Below, one piece after another: positions 1 to 5,080 of a DNA stretch of 5,116 nucleotides (position 1 is the stretch's first letter; each line of letters opens with the position of its first letter). The translations under genes and the position numbers were made by a program. This DNA is from an uncultured Lachnospiraceae bacterium (lineage in GTDB: Bacteria; Bacillota; Clostridia; Lachnospirales; Lachnospiraceae), in assembly GCA_902783935.1 (NCBI GenBank), contig CACZTA010000171.1, positions 1 to 5,116 on the forward strand, in the 5' to 3' direction. The notes beneath the pieces are model-generated. The model was given only the letters and a program-made list of their open reading frames with translations. It was not told the origin of the DNA and did not search any database.

Positions 1-156
1 GGTCTGCATCACCGGTGCAGCTGAAACCGCCGCGGCTCCGCTGCCGGGCAAATGTGCGGCTGCCCCTTCCGGCATGACCATCAGGAACACCAGGAAAAGG
101 ACGGCTGCAATCAGGCGCAGGTGCTTTCTTCCGCCCGCTCTCATGGTCTGTTTCAT
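1..156 (-). CDS. Exported or membrane-anchored protein, N-terminal fragment (signal peptide only)
   Basis: This is the first 52 codons of a gene that runs off the left edge of the window without a stop. The start is ATG at 156, seven bases after a GGGAGG ribosome binding site; a second ATG at residue 5 is less well placed. The translation has a basic n-region (MKQTMRAGGRKHLR), a hydrophobic core at residues 15-28 (LIAAVLFLVFLMVM), then an Ala/Gly-rich stretch with possible signal peptidase I sites such as GAAA or VSA around residues 32-46. This shows a Sec signal peptide or a signal anchor. It starts 40 bases after murF with no visible terminator between, so it is probably co-transcribed with the ddl-murF cell-wall genes. 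A D-Ala-D-Ala carboxypeptidase or another envelope enzyme would fit that place, but nothing catalytic is visible and no function is assigned. The open frame, ribosome binding site and signal make the gene itself fairly secure. Confidence 0.75.
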   Translation of the reverse strand, partial: MKQTMRAGGRKHLRLIAAVLFLVFLMVMPEGAAAHLPGSGAAAVSAAPVMQT

Positions 157-163
157 CGGTCTC

Positions 164-169
164 CCTCCC
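164..169 (-). promoter_or_regulatory. Ribosome binding site of the partial exported-protein gene
   Basis: On the minus strand the sequence GGGAGG lies seven bases before ATG 156, within a longer GGGAGGGAG run. It decides the start of the partial gene, which is otherwise supported only by a short N-terminus. No convincing promoter is seen in the 40 bases between murF and this gene. Confidence 0.7.
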
Positions 170-196
170 GAATAAAGGAATCTGTACGACATATCC

Positions 197-1588
197 TCAT
201 GCCTCAGGCTTATTCACGGATGCCAGCGCCTCCGTGATCCGCTCGAAGTGCATGAAATGAGATGCTTTTACGAGTATTGTATCTCCCCTGCAGACAAGGC
301 CGGGCAGTTCCGCAAGCAGATCCTCCGCAGAGGCGAAATGCTTCACCTGCACAGCAGGATTTTCTTCGAGAATACCGCCGGCGATCTCTTCCGCCAGGTC
401 TCCCACCGTCAGGAAAAGGTCAATGCCCGTCCCCGCACATGTCCTGCCGACTTCCCGGTGCAGCGCACGCTCATTCTTCCCGAGTTCGCCCATGTCGCCG
501 AGGATGGCCACCTTCCGGCCCTCTGCCGCCGCGAGGACACCGACGGATGCTTTCATGGACACCGGGTTTGCATTATAACAGTCATCAATGACGGTAAACC
601 GGTCCGTCTCAATCAGGTTCAGGCGGCCTGCGAGGCTCTCCGTGCTCTCGATGCCGGCTTTTATTTCATCCATGGTCAGCCCGTATACGGATCCGACCGC
701 TGCACCGGCAAGCGCATTCATGACCATATGCATGCCGGGCTGCGGAACCGTCACGTCAACTGACTCTTCATCGATCCAGATCGTACACGCTGTTCCCTTA
801 AGGCCCAGCGGGCGGATGTTGTCCGCATATACCCTGAACTTCGGGCTCATTCCGTAAAACACCGGCTGCCTGCCGTGTACGTCCGTAATCGTGCCCAGCT
901 TGTCATCTTCTCCGTTCAGGATGACCGTCCCGGTCAGTTTTACATAATCGAAGCACTCTGTCTTCGCTTTCAGGACGCCGTCCCGGTCCCCGAGAAACTC
1001 CAGGTGGCATTCCCCGATATTGGTAATGACCATCGTATCCGGCTCCGCCGTATCCGCCAGATCCGTCATCTCGCCGAAGTGGCTGATGCCCATCTCGAGG
1101 ACGGCGATCTCGTCCTCTTCCGTAATCCGGAAGATCGTCAGCGGAAGGCCGAGGTTGTTATTGAAATTTCCAAGTGTCTTCAGGACTCTGTATTTCTGAG
1201 ACAGCACGGCGGCGATCATTTCCTTCGTGCTCGTCTTGCCGACGGAGCCCGTAATTCCGACCACCGGCAGTCCCATCACCCGTCTGTAGAAGCCTGCGAT
1301 CTCCTGGATCGCTTTCGCTGTCGATTCCACCAGGATGTGCGGATACTGTGAAACGCCTTCCGAGTGCTCCGTCAGCGTCAGCATCGCTCCGGCTTCCATC
1401 GCCTGCGGGATATAGTCATGGCCGTCCGCACGCGTTCCCTTCATCGGGATATACAGACATCCGCCGGTTACTTTCCGGCTGTCCGTCGTCACTGCCGTCA
1501 CTTCCCTGTCTTTCAGTTCAGCCGGTCCGTGCCAGCGTCCGTGACAGGCCTTCGCAATCGCAGCCGGCGTCATCTGTTTCATACTCAC
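197..1588 (-). CDS. murF: UDP-N-acetylmuramoyl-tripeptide--D-alanyl-D-alanine ligase (MurF)
   Basis: MurF is the cytoplasmic ATP-dependent Mur ligase that adds D-Ala-D-Ala to UDP-MurNAc-tripeptide, the last soluble step in making the peptidoglycan pentapeptide precursor. The 463-residue length is normal for the family. Visible motifs, in order: TDSR of the N-terminal substrate domain (35-38); the P-loop GITGSVGKTST (111-121); NFNNNLGLPLT (141-151); LEMGIS (164-169); ITNIGECHLEFLG (188-200) with the nearby KAKTE lysines, one probably the carbamylated residue; NALAG (291-295); GRLN (321-324); the MurF-type DDCYNANPVSM (335-345); and ILGDMGELG (362-370). DDCYNANP separates it from MurC, MurD and MurE. 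Near the C-terminus KASHFM stands where many MurFs have KGSRxM, a lineage-type variant. The start is GTG at 1588, overlapping the ddl stop as GTGA and five bases from AAGGAG; ATG at 1582 is an alternative. It follows ddl directly, so the enzyme making the dipeptide is translationally coupled to the one using it. Confidence 0.96.
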   Translation of the reverse strand: MSMKQMTPAAIAKACHGRWHGPAELKDREVTAVTTDSRKVTGGCLYIPMKGTRADGHDYIPQAMEAGAMLTLTEHSEGVSQYPHILVESTAKAIQEIAGFYRRVMGLPVVGITGSVGKTSTKEMIAAVLSQKYRVLKTLGNFNNNLGLPLTIFRITEEDEIAVLEMGISHFGEMTDLADTAEPDTMVITNIGECHLEFLGDRDGVLKAKTECFDYVKLTGTVILNGEDDKLGTITDVHGRQPVFYGMSPKFRVYADNIRPLGLKGTACTIWIDEESVDVTVPQPGMHMVMNALAGAAVGSVYGLTMDEIKAGIESTESLAGRLNLIETDRFTVIDDCYNANPVSMKASVGVLAAAEGRKVAILGDMGELGKNERALHREVGRTCAGTGIDLFLTVGDLAEEIAGGILEENPAVQVKHFASAEDLLAELPGLVCRGDTILVKASHFMHFERITEALASVNKPEA

Positions 1589-2634
1589 TTTTTCTCCTTC
1601 CTGTACTTCTTCATCGACGCCTCGACGAGCTTCTCACAGAGAGACGGGAAACTGATCCCGATCGCCCGCGCTTCCTGGGGCATGAGGGAAGTGGGTGTCA
1701 TGCCGGGCAGTGTATTCGCCTCGATGCAGTACATATTTCCCTCCCGGTCCATCATGAAGTCAAGGCGCGCGTAGGCATCCAGGCAGAGTGCTTTGTATCC
1801 TTCGACCGCCAGCTGCTTCATCCGCTTCGTCTCTTCCCCTGTCAGTTTCGCGGGGCAGGTCTCGATCGCGGCGCCGGGCGTATATTTTGTCTTGTAATCA
1901 TAGAACAGGTCGAGAGGTGCGATCTCGATAACCGGCAGTGCCTCGCCGTCGATCACGCCGATGGAGAACTCCCTGCCCGGGATATAGGATTCCACGATTA
2001 CCTCGCCCTCGATTTCAAATGCCGCCGTGAGCGCTTTTTCATATTCCTCCCGGTTGTTGACAATATAAACGCCGACAGAAGATCCGCCGTTGCAGACTTT
2101 GACGACGACCGGATAGACCAGGCCCCTGGACGCCAGATCATAATCAAAATGATCCGCCGTCATGACAAATCCCTCCGGAACCGGTATGCCGTGAGACTTC
2201 AGCATGATCTTCGTGAGCCCCTTGTCCATGCAGAGGGCAGAGCCGATATATCCGGTTCCCGTATAGCGGATCCTTTTTAAGTCAAAGGAGGCCTGCACCT
2301 TTCCGTTTTCCCCGTTCTCCCCGTGAAGCGCAAGGAACGTAATATCCGCCATCTTGCAGATCTTCGTGACATTTGCACCGAAGAAAGAGCGGTTCGGGTT
2401 TGCAAGGGCGCTCTTGATATGGGAATCCCGCTGACGGATATAGGCCGCTGCTTCCTGCACGTCATAATCTTCCGGAAATGCATCCATCAGGTTTACATAT
2501 TCATCCCCGAAAAAAACATCCAGGAGGATCGCGCGGTGTCCCTGTCCGCGAAGCGCTTTACAGACTTCCGTTCCTGAAACGATCGATATTTCTCTCTCTG
2601 TGGAAACGCCTCCGCACAATACGACTATGTTCAT
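1585..2634 (-). CDS. ddl: D-alanine--D-alanine ligase (Ddl)
   Basis: This cytoplasmic ATP-grasp enzyme joins two D-alanines, using ATP, to make the dipeptide that MurF consumes. The protein is 349 residues from ATG 2634, a normal Ddl length. Visible: GGVSTEREIS (8-17) with the N-terminal catalytic Glu; LALHGENGENG (101-111), where most Ddls have HGxxGEDG; the ATP-grasp segment VVVKVCNGGSSVGV (176-189); VESYIPGREFSIGV (214-227); the substrate loop DYKTKY (246-251); ARLDF (289-293); and CIEANTLPGMT (303-313) with metal-binding Glu and Asn. The Tyr in TKY matches D-Ala-D-Ala ligases rather than D-Ala-D-Lac ligases of the VanA type. The open frame extends upstream to 2712, but GAGGAG lies six bases before ATG 2634, residues 1-10 then match the family start, and the likely transcription start is near or after 2712, so the longer form is rejected. 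It is the first gene of the ddl-murF operon and overlaps murF by four bases. Confidence 0.96.
   Translation of the reverse strand: MNIVVLCGGVSTEREISIVSGTEVCKALRGQGHRAILLDVFFGDEYVNLMDAFPEDYDVQEAAAYIRQRDSHIKSALANPNRSFFGANVTKICKMADITFLALHGENGENGKVQASFDLKRIRYTGTGYIGSALCMDKGLTKIMLKSHGIPVPEGFVMTADHFDYDLASRGLVYPVVVKVCNGGSSVGVYIVNNREEYEKALTAAFEIEGEVIVESYIPGREFSIGVIDGEALPVIEIAPLDLFYDYKTKYTPGAAIETCPAKLTGEETKRMKQLAVEGYKALCLDAYARLDFMMDREGNMYCIEANTLPGMTPTSLMPQEARAIGISFPSLCEKLVEASMKKYRKEKK
1594..1599 (-). promoter_or_regulatory. Ribosome binding site of murF, inside the end of ddl
   Basis: AAGGAG on the minus strand is five bases from GTG 1588 and eleven from ATG 1582, so spacing favours the GTG start that overlaps the ddl stop. 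It lies within the last codons of ddl, the Lys-rich tail. The layout suggests that ribosomes finishing ddl feed murF. Confidence 0.7.
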
Positions 2635-2640
2635 GTGAAT

Positions 2641-2646
2641 CTCCTC
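2641..2646 (-). promoter_or_regulatory. Ribosome binding site that fixes the ddl start
   Basis: GAGGAG on the minus strand lies six bases (ATTCAC) before ATG 2634. It decides against the 26-residue N-terminal extension open to 2712, which would place the ribosome binding site inside the coding region and has no Ddl-like sequence. Confidence 0.85.
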
Positions 2647-2712
2647 ATCCTGTTTCTGATCATCAGCTGCCTCAGCAGCATATGTTTTATGCCGCGGTAT
2701 AATTTGCCGCAA

Positions 2713-2746
2713 CTTATAGTGTAACTTCCGTCGTGAAAAAAAGCAA
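2713..2746 (-). promoter_or_regulatory. Probable promoter of the ddl-murF operon
   Basis: On the minus strand TTGCTT (2746-2741) and TACACT (2723-2718) are 17 bases apart, giving a sigma-A-like -35/-10 pair. An overlapping TATAAG (2718-2713) is a better -10 alone but has only a T-run at the -35 distance. Transcription would begin at about 2711-2705, leaving a leader of about 70-75 bases. The leader contains a short perfect hairpin at 2666-2679 (GCTGC, loop TGAG, GCAGC) of unknown importance. The site lies in the only gap between the CLC gene and ddl, which supports it; the hexamers themselves are moderate matches. Confidence 0.5.
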
Positions 2747-2755
2747 CCTTCCGCT
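2736..2755 (-). terminator. Weak intrinsic terminator-like hairpin after the CLC gene
   Basis: Starting at the last base of the CLC stop codon, the minus strand reads AGCGG, loop AAGG, TTGCT, and then continues the T-run (seven Ts in total, 2742-2736). The stem is only five pairs, two of them G-U, so termination is probably partial. The T-run lies within the proposed -35 and spacer of the ddl promoter, so CLC transcription may read through into ddl. Confidence 0.35.
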
Positions 2756-4056
2756 CAGTGCTTCCTCATATGGTTGTGGTTTGTCTTCAGGTCAATCTGC
2801 TTCGGGCGGACTTTGGAATAGATAATTCTCTGGCTTGAATAAAGGCCGTTATAGCCGGATACAACAAACGACACAATGCAGGACAGCGCGAAAAACAGGA
2901 TTCCTTCCGCCCCGAATACTTCGATGGAAAGAAAAATCGACGCGACGACCGTATTGGTTGCTCCGGCAAAAGCCGCCACGAGGCCGACAGCGGCGCCGAA
3001 TCCTGCAGGTATGCCGAGAAGCGGGGCTGCCACACAGCCGAATGTCGCACCGATAAAGAACGTCGGGACAATTTCGCCGCCCTTAAAGCCCGCTTCCAGC
3101 GTCAGTGCCGTAAAAAGAATCTTCAGAAGGAACGCTTCCGGCCGCGCCTGCCCTTCCACAACGGCTGCCCGGATAATTTCGCCTCCCGCACCGTTATAAT
3201 CGGCCGTTCCCAGTACTTTTGTGAGAATAATCACGAGGACAGCACCCGCCGCCACCCTGATATAAGGATTCTTAAAAAAGCGCCTGTACAGATGCCCGGT
3301 TGTATGGAGTACCTGAACAAACAGAACGGACACGAGGCCTGCCGCTGCCGCGAGGACCATGACCCGCACAAAATAATGGACTTCGAGTGCCGGGACATCG
3401 ATCGCAAACCGGAACGGGACGGCGCCGAATTTCTCCGACAGCCAGATCGCGATCAGTGAGGACAGATAAGACGGCAGGAGCGCCATCTCCAGATAGGAGC
3501 CGACATTTATAAACAGCATGACAAATACTGCCGCGGTCAGCGGTGTCCCGAAGATCGCTGAAAAAAACGCCGCCATGCCGGACATGGTTGCCACGCGCAT
3601 CTCATCTTCGTCCAGACGGAAGAACGCACCGATGTGGTTGCCGATGTCGCCTCCGATCTGGAGCGCTGCGCCCTCCCTGCCCGAAGAGCCGCCGCACAGA
3701 TGAGTCAGGATGGTGCCCGTAAAAATCGACGGGAGAAGCTCTATGCGCAGACGCGATCCCTCCCGCGCCGCTTCGATCACCGTATCCGTGTTATTTCCCT
3801 CCTGTCCGAGGAAACGGTACAGAAAAACAATCAGGAGACCCGCGAAAGGCAGGCAGTACAAAAGCCACGGATGAGCCGTGCGCAGGGCTGTGGCCTCAGC
3901 GACACCGTTATAAAACAGAGCCCCTACGAGACCGCAGGCCACGCCGGTCACGGCAGCAATCAGGATCCATTTGAGAAGATACCCGGCATAGCGCACCAGA
4001 TATTCGGGCAGGCTCATCCGGTCCTCTGTGGTATCATTTATTTTCTGTTTCATCAT
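2755..4056 (-). CDS. CLC-family anion transporter, probably a CLC-F type fluoride/proton antiporter
   Basis: This is a 433-residue polytopic membrane protein of the CLC fold, with hydrophobic segments at about 28-50, 65-83, 155-185, 226-250, 265-283, 307-345 and 350-400. CLC markers are GGSSGREGA (122-130) with the gating Glu at 128, and GATNTVVASIFLSIEVFG (365-382), a helix-rich core near the subunit interface. Two features set it apart from chloride CLCs: the GSGIP loop is replaced by GNNTD (87-91), and the GxFxP region reads EAGFKGGEIVPTFFIGA (321-337), with extra acidic residues at 321 and 328. From family knowledge, both changes mark CLC-F proteins, which export fluoride in exchange for protons; this is inference. 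A plain chloride/proton exchanger is the alternative. GGGGAG lies four bases before ATG 4056 and seven before ATG 4053, so initiation may be at the second Met. It seems to have its own promoter and a structured leader, but no recognisable fluoride riboswitch. There is no C-terminal CBS or RCK domain. Confidence 0.9.
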   Translation of the reverse strand: MMKQKINDTTEDRMSLPEYLVRYAGYLLKWILIAAVTGVACGLVGALFYNGVAEATALRTAHPWLLYCLPFAGLLIVFLYRFLGQEGNNTDTVIEAAREGSRLRIELLPSIFTGTILTHLCGGSSGREGAALQIGGDIGNHIGAFFRLDEDEMRVATMSGMAAFFSAIFGTPLTAAVFVMLFINVGSYLEMALLPSYLSSLIAIWLSEKFGAVPFRFAIDVPALEVHYFVRVMVLAAAAGLVSVLFVQVLHTTGHLYRRFFKNPYIRVAAGAVLVIILTKVLGTADYNGAGGEIIRAAVVEGQARPEAFLLKILFTALTLEAGFKGGEIVPTFFIGATFGCVAAPLLGIPAGFGAAVGLVAAFAGATNTVVASIFLSIEVFGAEGILFFALSCIVSFVVSGYNGLYSSQRIIYSKVRPKQIDLKTNHNHMRKH

Positions 4057-4060
4057 GAAG

Positions 4061-4066
4061 CTCCCC
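4061..4066 (-). promoter_or_regulatory. Ribosome binding site of the CLC gene
   Basis: GGGGAG on the minus strand is four bases from ATG 4056 and seven from ATG 4053. The spacing favours the second of the two adjacent ATGs, a one-residue difference. It sits just after the stem-loop at 4071-4095, and CUCC in the upstream hairpin could in principle pair with it. Confidence 0.65.
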
Positions 4067-4070
4067 GAAA

Positions 4071-4095
4071 GCCGCGTGCAGTCCCGTCACGCAGC
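4071..4095 (-). other. Leader stem-loop next to the CLC ribosome binding site
   Basis: On the minus strand GCTGCGTG (4095-4088) pairs over eight positions, one of them G-U, with CACGCGGC (4078-4071) around a nine-base loop (ACGGGACTG). It is followed by only three Ts and then the GGGGAG ribosome binding site, so it is not a normal terminator. The GGG in the loop could pair with the CCCG arm of the preceding hairpin, allowing alternative folds. A regulatory role is inference only. Confidence 0.5.
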
Positions 4096-4132
4096 AAAAA
4101 TGCGGGCGCCGGAGATTCCCCGGTTCCCGCAT
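4096..4132 (-). terminator. Strong intrinsic terminator-like hairpin between the sigma-like gene and the CLC gene
   Basis: On the minus strand ATGCGGG (4132-4126) and CCCGCAT (4106-4100) form a perfect seven-pair arm. Inside it, CCGG and CCGG enclose a short further stem and loop, and a run of five Ts ends at 4096. This is the best candidate for the end of the mscL/sigma-like transcript; no other U-tract hairpin follows the sigma-like stop. It begins only about four bases after the -10 box of the CLC promoter, so it could instead, or also, act as a 5' leader attenuator or a stabilising hairpin for the CLC transcript. Confidence 0.65.
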
Positions 4133-4135
4133 CTC

Positions 4136-4164
4136 ATTATACCATATTGGCCGCATACTGCAAA
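4136..4164 (-). promoter_or_regulatory. Probable sigma-A promoter of the CLC gene
   Basis: On the minus strand a perfect TATAAT (4141-4136), with TGG before it as an extended -10, lies 17 bases from TTTGCA (4164-4159). Transcription should start at about 4130-4128, within the first bases of the 4132-4100 hairpin, giving a leader of about 70 bases. A small inverted repeat, TGCAA and TTGCA (4175-4159), overlaps the -35 and could be an operator, but the arms are only five bases. Confidence 0.7.
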
Positions 4165-4207
4165 ACTGCATTGCACGGCAGCTGCCTTTCCGCCGCCGGA
4201 GCCGGTT

Positions 4208-4654
4208 TTATTCCCTCGGAATAAATGCCTCATCGTCAAGCGATTCTCCGGTGAGCTTCAGGATTTCCAGCACTTTTGCCTGTGAAATCTGCATATCATT
4301 TGCGATTTCATCAATGTTCGGTTTCATCCCGCTTTCTTCAGTGAGACGGTCAATGCTTTTATTCAGCAGCTCGACCTGCGCCACGAGGCGCAGATCCGTA
4401 CGGGCGAGCTCCGCGTTTGCATCCCTCGCCCTCAGGACCGCCTCCCTCACGGCGCTCCTGACGATCTCATCCAGAGACCGCGCCTCCCATTCATCTCTGT
4501 CTTCCGGCAGAGCGTTCAGCGCTTCGACGATCCCGAGCATCGCCTCCTGCATCAGGTCTTCCGCAGGCATCGTCCCGTCGTCGAGTTCACGGACGATTTC
4601 CTCTGCATCAGGCGTGAACTCTTCCAGCAGGTCCCGTATCTGCGCGCTGTCCAT
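4208..4654 (-). CDS. Degenerate sigma-70-like protein (region 2 and region 3-like, no region 4)
   Basis: This is a 148-residue soluble protein, very acidic by count (38 Asp/Glu against 16 Arg/Lys), with no signal peptide or membrane segment. Residues 31-46 (AEDLMQEAMLGIVEAL) resemble sigma region 2.2, the core-polymerase-binding EDLIQEGxxGL helix. Residues 58-86 follow the spacing of regions 2.3-2.4, but the aromatic Tyr/Trp-Trp residues used to melt and read the -10 box are absent (DEIVRSAVREAV where a sigma has a WWIRQAI-like run). Residues 92-143 resemble region 3, with LNKSIDRLTEESGMKPNIDEIA then a helix-turn-helix-like QISQAKVLEILKL and an ESLDDE tail like the SLETPIGE stretch of sigma factors. 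There is no region 4. It may be a polymerase-binding regulator or a decayed sigma rather than a working promoter-recognising factor; this is inference. Its ATG shares one base with the mscL stop (TAATG) and has only a weak GAG upstream, so translation is probably coupled to mscL. Confidence 0.8.
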   Translation of the reverse strand: MDSAQIRDLLEEFTPDAEEIVRELDDGTMPAEDLMQEAMLGIVEALNALPEDRDEWEARSLDEIVRSAVREAVLRARDANAELARTDLRLVAQVELLNKSIDRLTEESGMKPNIDEIANDMQISQAKVLEILKLTGESLDDEAFIPRE

Positions 4655-5067
4655 TATTCAATCTCAGATGTGCAGTGCGGGCAGCGGGTTGCCGCGATGT
4701 CCACTTCCGACTTGCAGAACGGGCAGATCTTTGTGACCGGAGGCGCTTCCTCAACCGGTTTTGCGGTCAGGTCCTTCGCCTTGTTAAATGCCTTGATGAC
4801 GGCGAAAATCACGAGAGAGATAATCAGGAAATTGATCACTGCCTGGATGAACGCGCCGATCATGATGTGGGCATCCCCCACGGAGATGGCGAGGTGACTG
4901 AAATCAATCCCGCCCGTGATCATGCCGAGGAGCGGTCCGATCACATCATCAACGAGTGATGTGACAATTGACCCGAAGGCCCCGCCGATCACAACACCGA
5001 CGGCCATATCCATCACGTTTCCTCTTGCGATAAACTCCTTAAATTCGCCGATTAATCCTTTTCCCAT
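4654..5067 (-). CDS. mscL: Large-conductance mechanosensitive channel MscL with C-terminal zinc ribbon
   Basis: MscL is the pentameric membrane channel that opens under membrane tension to release solutes on osmotic downshock. The 137-residue protein carries the family signature FKEFIARGNVMDMAVGVVIG (9-28), running from the N-terminal amphipathic helix into TM1 (about 19-43), then a periplasmic-side loop (52-66) and TM2 (about 67-92). After a charged, Pro-containing linker, the tail has CPFC (115-118) and CPHC (129-132), a Cys4 knuckle pattern (CxxC, ten residues, CxxC) that should bind zinc in the cytoplasm. It replaces the plain helical bundle tail of the E. coli protein; similar tails are known in Gram-positive MscLs. 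The start at 5067 is seven bases after AGGGGG. No clear promoter is visible in the 49 bases available upstream. The stop TAA shares a base with the ATG of the sigma-like gene, so the two form one translational unit. Confidence 0.96.
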   Translation of the reverse strand: MGKGLIGEFKEFIARGNVMDMAVGVVIGGAFGSIVTSLVDDVIGPLLGMITGGIDFSHLAISVGDAHIMIGAFIQAVINFLIISLVIFAVIKAFNKAKDLTAKPVEEAPPVTKICPFCKSEVDIAATRCPHCTSEIE

Positions 5068-5074
5068 TCTATTA

Positions 5075-5080
5075 CCCCCT
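5075..5080 (-). promoter_or_regulatory. Ribosome binding site of mscL
   Basis: AGGGGG on the minus strand lies seven bases before ATG 5067 and supports that start. The bases further upstream to the window edge are A/T-rich (TTTTTTAAAAA), but no -35/-10 pair there is convincing. Confidence 0.75.

Noticed and set aside
248..763. Plus-strand open frame of 171 codons, and others at 588-857, 875-1351, 3634-4224 and 4251-4736
   Set aside because: All lie antisense to real genes, have low-complexity or Arg/Ser-rich translations and lack credible ribosome binding sites or domains.
1348..2280. Long plus-strand open frame of 310 codons opposite murF and ddl
   Set aside because: It spans two well-supported enzymes on the other strand, its translation is rich in Arg, Pro and Ser with no recognisable domain, and it is explained by the codon bias of the real genes.
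2641..2710. Possible fluoride riboswitch in the ddl leader, suggested by an ATAAAAC run and GCAGCTGATGA near the CLC gene
   Set aside because: The resemblance covers only the 3' part. The conserved 5' GATGG and TTC loop and the closing complement for the pseudoknot are not present, and the site precedes ddl rather than the CLC gene.
2635..2712. N-terminal extension of ddl to an upstream ATG at 2712
   Set aside because: A GAGGAG site and the family-typical first residues fix the start at 2634, and the proposed -10 box reaches 2713, so the upstream ATG would lie at or before the transcription start.
4057..4164. Fluoride riboswitch in the CLC leader
   Set aside because: Expected because of the CLC-F-like protein, but neither the 5' GATGG stem-loop nor the CTGATG core is found; the leader instead has two simple stem-loops.
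4159..4175. Inverted repeat TGCAA/TTGCA as an operator over the CLC -35 box
   Set aside because: The arms are only five bases in a TGCA-repetitive stretch, which is too little to claim a regulator site.
4176..4207. GC-rich palindromes just after the sigma-like stop (CCGGCTCCGG, GGCAGCTGCC) as a terminator
   Set aside because: No T-run follows them; the hairpin at 4132-4096 is a much better terminator.
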